A DNA stretch of 55,670 nt from the NCBI GenBank assembly GCA_023390055.1, contig JAEWDP010000128.1, positions 1 through 55,670 on the forward strand, in the 5' to 3' direction. This DNA comes from Pseudomonadota bacterium. GTDB lineage: Bacteria > Pseudomonadota > Alphaproteobacteria > Rhizobiales > Rhizobiaceae. Below, one piece after another: positions 35,818 to 44,434 of this stretch. The notes under the pieces were generated by a model that worked only from the letters and a program-made list of their open reading frames with translations, searched no databases and was not told the origin of the DNA. Position 1 is the stretch's first letter. Every line of letters begins with the position of its first letter. The translations under genes were made by a program, and so were the position numbers.

Positions 35818-36276
35818 TCAGTCCTTGCCGAGAAGCTCATCGATGCGAGCCTGTTCTTGCGGCGTCAGGGGGCTTGGCGCGCGACCACGCAATCGCCCAC
35901 GTGCCATCAGGAAGAGTATCAACCCACCCGTCAGAAGCATTGCTGCCGGCGCAATCCACAAGATCAGTGTTTTCATCGAAAAGCGCGGTTTCAACAAGAC
36001 AAATTCACCATAACGTGAAACCACGTAGGCGATGACCTCATCGTCGCTGTCGCCATCCGTCAGGCGTTCGCGCACGAGAACCCGCAGATCGCGGGCCAGT
36101 TCGGCATTGGAATCGTCAATCGACTGGTTCTGGCAGACCATGCAGCGCAGTTTTGACGAAAGATTGCGCGCACGCTCCTCGAGAACCGGATCGGACAGGA
36201 TTTCGTCCGGATTGACCGCAAGTGCCGGAAATTGAGAAACGAAGAGCATCAGGGCGATGAAAAGCGGCCGGATCAT
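35818..36276 (-). CDS. ccmH: cytochrome c biogenesis protein CcmH (CycL)
   Basis: CcmH is the inner-membrane thiol-oxidoreductase that reduces or holds apocytochrome c for the haem lyase. The 152-residue protein has a cleavable signal (to about residue 20), the RCMVCQNQSI motif with Cys45 and Cys48, and one C-terminal membrane helix (about 103-125). It lacks the TPR domain of the long E. coli CcmH, which here is the separate CcmI. Its ATG overlaps the ccmF stop by 4 bp (ATGA). Confidence 0.95.
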   Translation of the reverse strand: MIRPLFIALMLFVSQFPALAVNPDEILSDPVLEERARNLSSKLRCMVCQNQSIDDSNAELARDLRVLVRERLTDGDSDDEVIAYVVSRYGEFVLLKPRFSMKTLILWIAPAAMLLTGGLILFLMARGRLRGRAPSPLTPQEQARIDELLGKD

Positions 36277-38261
36277 TCAGCCGCCTCCACCGAAGCTCGA
36301 ACCGGACGGGCCTTGCGCCTTGGAGCACCCACACGCAATCGTCTATCCGACAGCGAAACAAATCCGCCAAACATCATGATGAGGCAGCCACCCCAGATAC
36401 ACAGGATGAAGGGTTTCCACCAGATCCTCACAACCATGCCGCCGCTGGCAATCGGATCGCCGAGCGAGACATAGAGCTGACTGGCCCCGAACGTGACGAT
36501 ACCTGCTTCTGTCGTCGGCATGCGACGTGCCGTATAAAGCCGTTTCGACGACCAGGTATCGGCGACAGCCACCCCGCCGCGGCTGATCGTGAAGTGGCCA
36601 CGCTCTTCCGTAAAATTCGGACCGACCGCTTCGCGCATACCGTCGAAGACGAGCGTGTAGCCACCGGCGTCCACACTTTCTGATATCTTCATCTCGACGA
36701 CAGTCTCGGTCTCGAAGGTGGTCACCATGATGATACCAAGAACCGTCACGCCAAGTCCCAGATGGGCAAGTGCTGTTCCAAAAGCCGAGCGTGGGAGACC
36801 GACAAATCGACGCCAGGCCACATTGAAGGCAAGCTTGCCGAAACCGGCCCGGTACCAGAGATCGCTGAATGCTCCGAAAATGCACCAGAAGGCGAGGATG
36901 AGACCGAAAATGGCCATGACTGGCCCGCCGTTCTCAATATAATAGAGGCTGAGACCGGCGAGCAATGCGAGGCCTGCCGCCACATAGAGCCTTTGCATGG
37001 CCCCCAGAAGATCGCCGCGCTTCCAGGCCAGCATCGGGCCGAACGGAACCGCGATCAGCAACGGGATCATCAGCAGTCCGAAGGTCATGTCGAAGAACGG
37101 CGCGCCAACCGAGATCTTTTCTCCCGTCAACGTTTCCAGCACGAGCGGATAAAGTGTCCCGATGAGGATGGTCGCCGTTGCGACCGTCAGGATCAGGTTG
37201 TTGAGAACGAGTGCTCCTTCACGCGAAATCGGCGCGAACAGGCCGCCTGACTTCAGCATCGGGGCGCGCCACGCAAAGAGCGCGAAGGCACCGCCGATAA
37301 ACAGCATCAGGATCACCAGAATGAAGATGCCGCGTGTCGGATCGGTGGCGAATGCATGGACGGATGTCAGGACACCGGAGCGGACGAGAAAGGTGCCCAG
37401 CAGCGACAGGGAGAAGGTCATGATCGCCAAAAGGATGGTCCAGATCTTCAACGCTTCGCGCTTTTCCATGACGAGTGCGGAATGGAGAAGAGCGGTCCCT
37501 GCAAGCCAGGGCATGAAGGAGGCATTTTCAACCGGATCCCAGAACCACCACCCGCCCCAGCCAAGCTCGTAATAGGCCCAGTAGGATCCCATCGCGATAC
37601 CCGCTGTCAGAAATGTCCAGGCTGCAAGCGTCCATGGGCGGACCCAGCGTGCCCAGGCTGCATCGATACGGCCTTCGATCAAGGCTGCAACGGCAAACGA
37701 AAAGCAGACGGAAAAGCCGACATAGCCGAGGTAGAGGAGCGGCGGATGCACCGCCAGTCCGGGGTCTTGCAGGATCGGATTGAGATCCTGCCCCTCGGCT
37801 GGTGCCGGTGCGAGCCGGACGAAGGGATTGGAAGTCAGGAGAATGAAGAAAGTGAAGGCAGTCGTGATCCACGCCTGGACTGCCAGGACATTGGCGCGCA
37901 GCGTTTCAGGCAGGTTGCGGCCGAAGAATGCAACAAGCGCACTGAAAAGGGTAAGGATCAGGAGCCAAAGCATCATCGATCCTTCGTGATTGCCCCATAC
38001 CCCGGAGAACTTGTAGATCGCCGGCATCATCGAATGTGAATTCTCAAAGACATTCTTCAAGGAGAAATCAGAGACCACGTAGGCCCAGGTCAGCGCGCAA
38101 AAGGAAAACAATACCAGAAGGAACATCATGATCGCACCGACCGGTGCCAGGGCCATCATCGCCGCATCATTGCGACGTGCGCCGATCAGGGGAATGATCG
38201 AAACGACAAGCGATGTCGCGAGCGCGAGAACAAGTGCGTAATGGCCAACTTCGATGATCAT
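36273..38261 (-). CDS. ccmF: cytochrome c haem lyase subunit CcmF (CycK)
   Basis: CcmF is the large membrane subunit of the haem lyase that joins haem to apocytochrome c in the periplasm. From the ATG at 38261, which overlaps the ccmE stop as ATGA, it has 662 residues. It shows many hydrophobic helices, the WGGWWFWDPVENASFMPWL tryptophan-rich (WWD) motif near residue 230, and conserved histidines in the loops (for example VWGNHEGSM). A start 30 nt upstream would extend into ccmE and is less likely. Confidence 0.96.
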   Translation of the reverse strand: MIIEVGHYALVLALATSLVVSIIPLIGARRNDAAMMALAPVGAIMMFLLVLFSFCALTWAYVVSDFSLKNVFENSHSMMPAIYKFSGVWGNHEGSMMLWLLILTLFSALVAFFGRNLPETLRANVLAVQAWITTAFTFFILLTSNPFVRLAPAPAEGQDLNPILQDPGLAVHPPLLYLGYVGFSVCFSFAVAALIEGRIDAAWARWVRPWTLAAWTFLTAGIAMGSYWAYYELGWGGWWFWDPVENASFMPWLAGTALLHSALVMEKREALKIWTILLAIMTFSLSLLGTFLVRSGVLTSVHAFATDPTRGIFILVILMLFIGGAFALFAWRAPMLKSGGLFAPISREGALVLNNLILTVATATILIGTLYPLVLETLTGEKISVGAPFFDMTFGLLMIPLLIAVPFGPMLAWKRGDLLGAMQRLYVAAGLALLAGLSLYYIENGGPVMAIFGLILAFWCIFGAFSDLWYRAGFGKLAFNVAWRRFVGLPRSAFGTALAHLGLGVTVLGIIMVTTFETETVVEMKISESVDAGGYTLVFDGMREAVGPNFTEERGHFTISRGGVAVADTWSSKRLYTARRMPTTEAGIVTFGASQLYVSLGDPIASGGMVVRIWWKPFILCIWGGCLIMMFGGFVSLSDRRLRVGAPRRKARPVRASVEAAE

Positions 38262-38713
38262 TGTGTTGCCGCTTCCCCGCCATGTTGCCACACACCCTGT
38301 TCCTTCAGGCTGTCTGCGACTTCCTTGGGCATATAGTTTTCATCATGCTTGGCCAGAACGGAATCGGCAACAAAGGCGTTTGTCGTGGCATCAAACGCAC
38401 CCTCTGTCACCACACCCTGTCCCTCGCGAAACAGATCGGGAAGGATGCCGGTATAGCTGACCGGCACGGTTCCGGCGCCGTCAGTGACGGCAAAGGTTAT
38501 GGTCGAGCCTTCACCACGCTTGACGGATCCTTCGGCCACAAGGCCACCAAGACGGATGCGTGTTCCAGGCGATACCTGTGTGTCGGCAAGATCGGCCGGC
38601 ATGTAGAAATAGGCAACCGACTGACTGAATGCGAACATGACGAGCAGCACGGCGGCGAGAATGAAGCTCATGCCACCTAAGATGATTGCAAGCCGTTTCT
38701 GTTTGCGTGTCAT
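38258..38713 (-). CDS. ccmE: haem chaperone CcmE (CycJ)
   Basis: CcmE binds haem covalently in the periplasm and hands it to CcmF. The 151-residue protein has an N-terminal membrane anchor (about 8-29), an OB-fold domain, and the haem-binding motif LAKHDENYMP with His123 and Tyr127. It overlaps ccmI and ccmF by 4 bp at either end, showing a translationally coupled operon. Confidence 0.96.
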   Translation of the reverse strand: MTRKQKRLAIILGGMSFILAAVLLVMFAFSQSVAYFYMPADLADTQVSPGTRIRLGGLVAEGSVKRGEGSTITFAVTDGAGTVPVSYTGILPDLFREGQGVVTEGAFDATTNAFVADSVLAKHDENYMPKEVADSLKEQGVWQHGGEAATQ

Positions 38714-39846
38714 TGCGTTACTCCATCAACGGCAAGACCGGCCTTGCGGGAAATGGCCATCAGTTGCTGTCCCTCGCTACTGTCTGCCGGAAAGGTCTCA
38801 AGCCCGCTTTTCAGCGCTTCCAGAGCCTTGTCCTTGTCGCCAAGCACGGAATAGGAGCGGATCAATTGCAACCAGCCCGCAAGATCGTTCGGGTTCTCTT
38901 GCAACCGGGCTGCAAGACCGTCCACCATGGAGCGAATGAGTTCCTGCTGATCGCCGTCGGAAAGGCTTTCGACTGCAGCAATGTCGCTTTGTGACAATTC
39001 ACCCGCCGTCCCGGCTTTGACAGGGTCGCCACCGGACGCTGCGATATGCTGCCGGATCAATTCCATCCAGGGTGCGTCAGGTGGTGATGCCTTGGCAATG
39101 TCTTCAAAGGCGCTCAGCGCCTCATCGAGGCGTCCCGCCTGCTCAAGCCCGAGCGCCACATAAAAGCGGGACCGTGGATTGTCCGGTTGCAGGCGAACGC
39201 TTTCTTCGAATGCAAGGCGTGCATCTTCGGTAACGATACCGTCATTGGCCGCAACCAGGGTCTCGCCAAGTCCCGACAGGCGCTGCGCACTGTCTCCCAG
39301 CAAACGGATTGCATTCCGGTAGGCAAGTTCTGCATCGCCAAGCCGCATGGCCTTGAAATAGATCGGCGCCAGAAGATCCCATCCGGCTCCGTCGTTCGGG
39401 TTTTTGGCTAAATGCTGTTCGGCCTTGGCAACCAGAAGCGCCATGTTGTTGCCAGGATTGGCAAGCCTCGCCGCAAGCGGCTGGTCAGGCAGTTGCGGGC
39501 TGCCAAGCAAAAGATAAAGCGACAGGCCGACAGCCGGTACGATAACTGTCACGGCAATTGCACTCAGGCTCATGCTTTTACCCGATGTGGTGGCCTTCGC
39601 ATCATCGCTGGCTTGTCCGGCCACCGACAAAAGCCGGCGTCCGATCTCCGCCCTGGCGTATTCAGCTTCCTCGGCCGAGATCAGGCCATGTCCGCGATCA
39701 CGATCAAGCTCGGCCAACTGGTCACGGTAGACAGCGATTTCGCCAGCGCGTTCCGCCACGACCGGCTGCGCATTGCGCGCAAGGGTCATGATCAGGACGG
39801 CTGCAACGGCCGCGGTCAAAACAGCGAGGATGATCCATAAAAACAT
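38710..39846 (-). CDS. ccmI: cytochrome c biogenesis protein CcmI (CycH)
   Basis: CcmI is the apocytochrome c chaperone of the haem-lyase complex. The 378-residue protein has two N-terminal membrane helices (about 1-20 and 93-113) with a Leu-rich cytoplasmic loop between them (EIAVYRDQLAELDRD), and a periplasmic TPR domain (about 130-370; repeats such as AGWDLLAPIYFKAM and LAGWLQLIRSYSVLGD). It is the first gene of the ccmIEFH operon. In Rhizobium leguminosarum the equivalent cycHJKL operon is also needed for high-affinity iron acquisition. Confidence 0.93.
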   Translation of the reverse strand: MFLWIILAVLTAAVAAVLIMTLARNAQPVVAERAGEIAVYRDQLAELDRDRGHGLISAEEAEYARAEIGRRLLSVAGQASDDAKATTSGKSMSLSAIAVTVIVPAVGLSLYLLLGSPQLPDQPLAARLANPGNNMALLVAKAEQHLAKNPNDGAGWDLLAPIYFKAMRLGDAELAYRNAIRLLGDSAQRLSGLGETLVAANDGIVTEDARLAFEESVRLQPDNPRSRFYVALGLEQAGRLDEALSAFEDIAKASPPDAPWMELIRQHIAASGGDPVKAGTAGELSQSDIAAVESLSDGDQQELIRSMVDGLAARLQENPNDLAGWLQLIRSYSVLGDKDKALEALKSGLETFPADSSEGQQLMAISRKAGLAVDGVTQ

Positions 39847-39985
39847 GATTGCCCAATTACTTTAAGCGACCGGGCTTTCCAACAGGCAAGCCGGCAATGA
39901 CGCAGATTTGAGGCGTTTGGCCGCAATCTTCGAGGCAATGATCTGCCCTTCTCCAGACCTCGCAACCATGATTTACGTCAAATTT

Positions 39986-40414
39986 TCAAATCAATGGTGT
40001 CCAGGTACCATCCTTGTTACGGCATGCGGCACCACGGACTTTGACCTCGCGGCCACCGGTCGTGATGGTGTGAGCATATTGGCGGCAGTTCTGCGAGCCG
40101 ACCTGATAGGGTGCTGCGGCGATCACCTGACCGCTGATATCACTGCCCTGCCAGCCTACGGACTGCCCACCAGGCGCCGCCTCGAGGGCACGATATTCGG
40201 CCTCCAGTGCGCGCGCCTTGTCGCTATTGCTGATCTCGACGTCGCTTCGACTAATGATACCGCCCTGGAGGGCTGTGATATAGGGTGTCGAGGACGAAGG
40301 GCGATCAGACAGAAGCCAGCCACCGCCGCCCTTGTCGCCGGTTGTCGAACAACCGGCAAGAAGCACCGCAACAAGTGCTGAAAACAGAGCAGTACGGACA
40401 TTTGCAAGGGTCAT
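39986..40414 (-). CDS. lipoprotein, 17-kDa-surface-antigen-like C-terminus
   Basis: From the ATG at 40414 this 142-residue protein has a lipoprotein signal (VRTALFSALVAVLLAGC, lipobox LLAGC), a Gly-rich linker, a charged helix (KARALEAEYRALEAAPGG) and a C-terminal domain with CRQYAHTITTGGREVKVRGAAC and the ending DGTWTPLI. That C-terminal pattern (paired Cys around a Gly-turn, then W) is seen in rickettsial-type outer membrane surface antigens and related alphaproteobacterial lipoproteins. It follows feuQ on the same strand after a 96-bp gap. Function is unknown. Confidence 0.75.
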   Translation of the reverse strand: MTLANVRTALFSALVAVLLAGCSTTGDKGGGGWLLSDRPSSSTPYITALQGGIISRSDVEISNSDKARALEAEYRALEAAPGGQSVGWQGSDISGQVIAAAPYQVGSQNCRQYAHTITTGGREVKVRGAACRNKDGTWTPLI

Positions 40415-40510
40415 CGTCTCAGCACCGGTTGACAAGGCTTGCCCATGAAATGTCGACCGTCGTCGTCATCCATGAACTTGCCCTTATTGGATATGGATCG
40501 TTTACAGCCA

Positions 40511-41920
40511 TCAGGCAACATCCTTTGTTACCGAAGGCAGGAGGAGTGTTGCTCGAAGTCCACCCATTCGGCCACGTTCGAGCTCAAAGCTTCCCTGGTA
40601 TTCAGCGGCAATTTCGCTGACGATCGACAGCCCGAGGCCGGCACCTGGACGGCTTTCATCCAGCCGGCGTCCCCGTTTCATGGCCTCGTTCACCTGATCG
40701 GAATCAAGTCCGGGGCCGTCATCTTCAATGGCGACTTCAAGCCAGGTCCGACGGCCACCTTCAGCGTTTTCGTGCGTCCGTTTATCCGTTGTCGGCCTGA
40801 CCGTGATCCAGACACCGGTTCTGCAGAACCTTGCTGCATTTTCAAGCAGGTTTCCGACCGTCTCCTCGACGTCCTGCTGCTCCATCGCCAGCACCGCGGC
40901 GGGCGCAACCTTGAGATCGAACCTGGTGTCGGGATTGAGACGCCGCATGACGCGGACCAGGCGTTCCAGGACCGGCTCTGCCTCGGTGCGGACAAGAACG
41001 GATTCACGCTGGGCTGCAATGCGTGCCCGGTTCAGATACGACTGGACCTGAGCCTGCATTGCTTCGGTCTGCGACGTCACAAGTTCACGGTGAGCTTCTC
41101 CAAGCATGCGGGCCTCATTGAGGAGGACTGCCAGTGGCGTCTTCAGTGAGTGAGCAAGATTGCCAACCTGCATGCGCGCACGGTCAACAATGCGTCTGTT
41201 GCTTTCGATAAGCGCATTGATCTCGTTGACCATCGGCATGACTTCGCGGGGAAACTCACCTTCAAGTCGCTCTGCCTCGCCACGGCGAATCTTTTCAAGT
41301 GCTCGCCGAGCCCGGTCAAGCGGTCGCAGACCGAACAGAATGGCCCCGCCGTTCACCACAAGACTGCCGACACCGAAGACGGCCAGCGAAATATAGAGGC
41401 TGCGATCGAAAAGACGGATATCGTCCTCCATCGCATCGAGGTTGCCTGCAACCCGAAAACGAGCCGCCCGGCCCTCGCTGTCAAGGACCACTTCGGTTTC
41501 GGCAACCAGCACATTGTTTCCGAAGGCATCTGTCACCGGATAGAAACGCTCATAGCGGTTGTTGAACGGTACGGCGAGGATTGAAGGAACCGCGATCTTG
41601 GAGACGCCGAGTGAAGGGGACGACAGTGCTCCCGCCGCAAACGTCCCTAGCGGTTCGATGATCCAGTACCACCCGGTTTGCGGCTGCGAATAGCGCAGAT
41701 CACCAAGTTGCGGATTGCCGACCAGATTGTTGTCCGGATCAATCGTGACGGAATTGATGACGTTGTAAAGCTGCGCGCGCAAAAGATCGGTAAAAGCCCG
41801 TTCCGCCGACTGCCGATAAAGTGTCGAGATAACCAGCGCGATCACCACGAGCGCGAGTGCAGACCACAACGTGGCAAGCATCAGGACACGGGCGGTCAGC
41901 GATCTTTTGCCGATATTCAT
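40511..41920 (-). CDS. feuQ: sensor histidine kinase FeuQ-like
   Basis: This 469-residue kinase starts at the ATG at 41920, 2 nt after the regulator's stop. It has a membrane helix (about 11-33), a periplasmic domain (34-175) with YSQPQTGWYWIIEPLG, a second helix (177-197), HAMP, HisKA with QVGNLAHSLKTPLAVLL (His257) and a PhoQ-like HATPase with ENAARF, IEDDGPGLD and GAGLGLSIV. FeuPQ of Sinorhizobium and Rhizobium controls cyclic glucan export and other envelope functions. The symbol rests on locus order (next to the ccm operon, preceded by a regulator and a small exported protein) and overall features. Confidence 0.72.
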   Translation of the reverse strand: MNIGKRSLTARVLMLATLWSALALVVIALVISTLYRQSAERAFTDLLRAQLYNVINSVTIDPDNNLVGNPQLGDLRYSQPQTGWYWIIEPLGTFAAGALSSPSLGVSKIAVPSILAVPFNNRYERFYPVTDAFGNNVLVAETEVVLDSEGRAARFRVAGNLDAMEDDIRLFDRSLYISLAVFGVGSLVVNGGAILFGLRPLDRARRALEKIRRGEAERLEGEFPREVMPMVNEINALIESNRRIVDRARMQVGNLAHSLKTPLAVLLNEARMLGEAHRELVTSQTEAMQAQVQSYLNRARIAAQRESVLVRTEAEPVLERLVRVMRRLNPDTRFDLKVAPAAVLAMEQQDVEETVGNLLENAARFCRTGVWITVRPTTDKRTHENAEGGRRTWLEVAIEDDGPGLDSDQVNEAMKRGRRLDESRPGAGLGLSIVSEIAAEYQGSFELERGRMGGLRATLLLPSVTKDVA

Positions 41921-41922
41921 GG

Positions 41923-42594
41923 TCAACTGGCGTCGGCAGGTGCTTGCATCCTGTAGCCGAGACCGCGCACGGTTTCGATAAGATCGACACCAAGCTTCTT
42001 TCTCAAGCGTCCGACAAAGACTTCGATCGTATTGGAATCACGATCAAAGTCCTGATCATACATATGCTCCACCAGTTCGGTGCGAGACACCACTTCTCCC
42101 ATATGGTGCATCAGATAGGAGAGGAGCCGGAACTCGTGGGAAGTCAGCTTCAAGGATATTCCGTCCACAGTCGCCTTGGAGGCCTTGGTATCGAGCCGGA
42201 CCGGACCGCAGATCAGTTCCGACGAGGCATGGCCTGCCGCACGGCGGATGAGAGCCCTCACTCGTGCGAGCACTTCCTCGACATGAAACGGCTTGGCAAC
42301 ATAGTCATCGGCGCCGGCATCAATGCCGGCAACTTTGTCACTCCAGCGATCGCGGGCCGTCAACATGAGAACCGGCATCCTCTTGCCCTCGGCGCGCCAT
42401 TTTTCAACGACAGTGATGCCGTCGATCACAGGCAAACCGATATCGAGTATGACGGCATCATAAGGCTCGGTATCACCGAGGAAGTGGCCTTCTTCACCAT
42501 CGAAGGCCTGATCGACCACGTAACCGGCCTCTTTCAATGCATCTGACAGCTGGCGATTGAGATTGGTATCGTCTTCGACCACAAGAATTCGCAT
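41923..42594 (-). CDS. feuP: response regulator FeuP-like
   Basis: This OmpR-family regulator of 223 residues has acidic pocket EDD (7-9), phospho-acceptor Asp51 (VILDIGLPVIDG), Lys in DYVAKPFHVEEVL, and a winged helix with LTSHEFRLLSYLMHHMGEVVSR and VFVGRLRKKLG. It is related to PhoP/QseB. Its stop is 2 nt before the feuQ ATG, and a small exported protein gene lies 45 bp upstream, the arrangement known for feuN-feuP-feuQ. Confidence 0.75.
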   Translation of the reverse strand: MRILVVEDDTNLNRQLSDALKEAGYVVDQAFDGEEGHFLGDTEPYDAVILDIGLPVIDGITVVEKWRAEGKRMPVLMLTARDRWSDKVAGIDAGADDYVAKPFHVEEVLARVRALIRRAAGHASSELICGPVRLDTKASKATVDGISLKLTSHEFRLLSYLMHHMGEVVSRTELVEHMYDQDFDRDSNTIEVFVGRLRKKLGVDLIETVRGLGYRMQAPADAS

Positions 42595-42639
42595 ATGTCC
42601 CCACCCGTTAATAACAGCAGCCGGAGCCTGTCCGTACGC

Positions 42640-42900
42640 CTACATCGGCACCCGCACAGTTACCTTACGCGGCCGTTCATTGCCACTGCCCTGGACCAGA
42701 ACGGTGACGATACAGGTCTGGCCATCAGCCGTTGGCTGGGCCGATAGCAGTTGGCCGCCCGTTTCGGAAACGACGCGGGAGGCCGCTGATCCGCAGTCGG
42801 CGGCAGCCAGTATGACATAGTCTCCGGAAACCGCTGGCTCGGGAGCTGTCAGACCGGCAAGGCCGGCGATTATAATCGCAGGTATCGGCAGTCGCGCCAT
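42640..42900 (-). CDS. small exported protein, FeuN-like modulator
   Basis: The protein has 86 residues: a hydrophobic N-terminus (ARLPIPAIIIAGLAGLTAPEP) that looks like a signal peptide, then a small domain with two Cys (ADCGSAA and GQTCIVTV) that could form a disulfide. FeuN of Sinorhizobium meliloti is a small periplasmic protein that restrains FeuPQ signalling and is encoded just before feuP. Size, export signal and position match, but I cannot compare sequences, so the identity is inferred. Only a distant GAGG is seen as ribosome binding site. Confidence 0.6.
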   Translation of the reverse strand: MARLPIPAIIIAGLAGLTAPEPAVSGDYVILAAADCGSAASRVVSETGGQLLSAQPTADGQTCIVTVLVQGSGNERPRKVTVRVPM

Positions 42901-43197
42901 CGCTTAAACAATCCATCCTCAAAGCGGATCGGAGTGATCCAGAGTATATGATGGATTTGTAACCAGTAACGTCTGAATGGTATATGAATGGCAAGTGGAT
43001 CTGACAGTCTATTGTCATTTCCTCTTGGTATCGTCCACATAAACAAAGACCTGATGCGCCGCGAGCGCCCATGCAGTTCAGATGGCGCATCCCGGCGCGA
43101 CCGGGATGATGCTGTCAAGGTCAGTCATTATTAACATGTCTTGATTAGAATGAATGCATAAGTTGAGTGCGAGCGGCCACCGGTTTCTCGCTCGACC
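42901..43197. promoter_or_regulatory. upstream region of the feuN-feuP-feuQ operon
   Basis: This region of about 300 bp is richer in A and T than its surroundings. It contains a perfect 8-bp hairpin CATCCCGG-CGCGA-CCGGGATG (43088-43108). No coding ORF is convincing. It should hold the promoter of the feuN-like gene. Confidence 0.35.
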
Positions 43198-43362
43198 TTA
43201 ATTTTCCGATTCTTTTGAATCGCTTGCGCGCAAGTGTTCAATTTTGGCCTTCAGTCCTTGAAGATCTGATACAACTGCCTGACAAGTCGCTTCAAGTCCT
43301 TCACATTCCTCTTCAAGCAGAGGACCTCGCGGCAGATCGCGACTTCACATCATGTCAGCCAT
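43198..43362 (-). pseudogene. small coiled-coil protein interrupted by TGA
   Basis: On the minus strand an ATG at 43362 overlaps the stop of the Dabb gene (TAATG). The frame reads five codons (MADMM), a TGA, then 48 open codons up to TAA at 43200-43198. After the TGA the sequence is acidic and heptad-like (LLEEECEGLEATCQ, VVSDLQGLKAKIEHLRA), as in a small coiled-coil protein. No start codon follows the TGA in frame. The simplest reading is a gene killed by one nonsense mutation. A sequencing error or chance reading frame is possible. Confidence 0.42.
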
Positions 43363-43682
43363 TATGTGGTGGCTCTGACCGGCCGGTGCGCGGCACGTTC
43401 GGTGTCGTAATCGGCCGCCAGCCGTAATTCGCGAAGCGGCCTCACCTCTTCGATTGCACGCTGGTAGATCGGATGTGCCTTATAGGCGGCCAATGATGCT
43501 TCATCGTCGAACTCCCCATAGACAATGAAGTCCACATCGTTTCCCAATTGGTCGATCTTTCCGTTGGTGCCGATCTCCAGCAATCTGGCATGGGGGTTTT
43601 CGGTCAGTAGCGACAGTCCGGCAAGAACACGGTCGCGGTTTTCGCGGCAGTTGGCTGTGAAGAAGACAATGTGGCGGATCAT
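43362..43682 (-). CDS. Dabb-domain (stress-responsive alpha/beta barrel) protein
   Basis: The 106-residue protein begins MIRHIVFFTA, the typical first strand of Dabb (dimeric alpha-beta barrel) proteins, with the conserved His4, and continues VDFIVYGEFDDEASLAAYKAHPIYQRAIEEV, matching the family's central strand and helix. Such proteins are small dimers linked to stress responses or to ring-cleavage and polyketide chemistry; the role here is unknown. A short coiled-coil frame is coupled to its stop. Confidence 0.82.
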   Translation of the reverse strand: MIRHIVFFTANCRENRDRVLAGLSLLTENPHARLLEIGTNGKIDQLGNDVDFIVYGEFDDEASLAAYKAHPIYQRAIEEVRPLRELRLAADYDTERAAHRPVRATT

Positions 43683-43985
43683 GCCTGTACTCCGGTGTCA
43701 TGTGGGGCGGCGCTACCATATCCTGGCGTCACCCCCAAGCCCCTTGTGCCGGCGCAGGTGCCATTTCATCCATCGCCAGCAGCATTTGCGCAGATCAATC
43801 GTCCGCGAAGACAATGTTTTCGACAGCCTCCTGCATGGCGCACGAGCCACGTTGTCGCACCTGCAGGAAGCCGAAACTGCGCGCCGATTTCAACATCCGT
43901 ACAGAAAGGAACAAGTTTCAATCGGTTTAAAAAAACTAAATCGTTTTAAGTGCTTACGCCGAGATTTACATTTGCATCTTGCTGT
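43683..43985. other. gap with a coding-like trace, no gene assigned
   Basis: No gene is recognised. On the minus strand 43900-43800 reads as an open, coding-like stretch ending at TGA (EAVENIVFADD), which may be an old gene remnant. The stretch 43911-43945 is A/T-rich with two near-identical AATCG(G/T)TTTAA repeats. Confidence 0.25.
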
Positions 43986-44010
43986 GGAACCAAAGGTCTC
44001 ACAGATCGTT
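43986..44010 (+). promoter_or_regulatory. EcfG/RpoE2-type general stress promoter
   Basis: GGAAC (43986-43990), 16 nt and CGTT (44007-44010) match the alphaproteobacterial EcfG consensus GGAAC-N16/17-CGTT exactly. It ends 30 nt before the ATG of the 48-aa ORF, and a GGAGAG follows at 44032-44037. Confidence 0.65.
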
Positions 44011-44040
44011 TTTTGGTCGGCCCTTCCAGACGGAGAGATC

Positions 44041-44187
44041 ATGATGATGTACCAGCAAGCCCCGACCCCGCAACCGGAACAGCAGCAAAAGCCGATCCCT
44101 GCGCATATCATCGATCGCCTCGAGGATGAATGGCGGCAAATGCGCGAGAACGCCACGCCACAACCACGGCTGCAGTCCACAAAATAG
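44041..44187 (+). CDS. 48-aa Gln/Pro-rich small protein, probable general stress gene
   Basis: The ORF starts with three consecutive ATG codons after a good ribosome binding site (GGAGAG, 3 nt before the first ATG and better placed for the second or third). The protein has a Gln/Pro-rich, likely disordered N-terminus (QQAPTPQPEQQQKPIPA) followed by a short charged helix (HIIDRLEDEWRQMREN). An exact EcfG-type promoter lies just upstream, so it is probably induced by general stress. No family was recognised. Confidence 0.55.
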   Translation: MMMYQQAPTPQPEQQQKPIPAHIIDRLEDEWRQMRENATPQPRLQSTK

Positions 44188-44434
44188 ACCTCTCCCTGAA
44201 TGATTGCGTCGCGTGTGAGGGCCGTGCTTATCGCCTGCGGCTTACCAGCACGAGCCATCACTGGCCGTGACACCGATGCGAATTTCGTGGTCTTGCGCCA
44301 GGCCACGTTCTGGTGATGCATGAAAGTCTTGCCAATCGTGCCGGCAGTGGTGCCTGGAGCACACATGGCGGTTATATTGCCTGAACAGCTTTCTCGAGGC
44401 CCGGGTTAGAGCATCCGTTCTTCGAGGAGATGTG
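44188..44434. other. gap, no gene assigned
   Basis: This 247-bp region holds short open frames on both strands but nothing I can name. A GAGGAG ribosome binding site at 44424-44429 serves the next small ORF. Confidence 0.25.
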
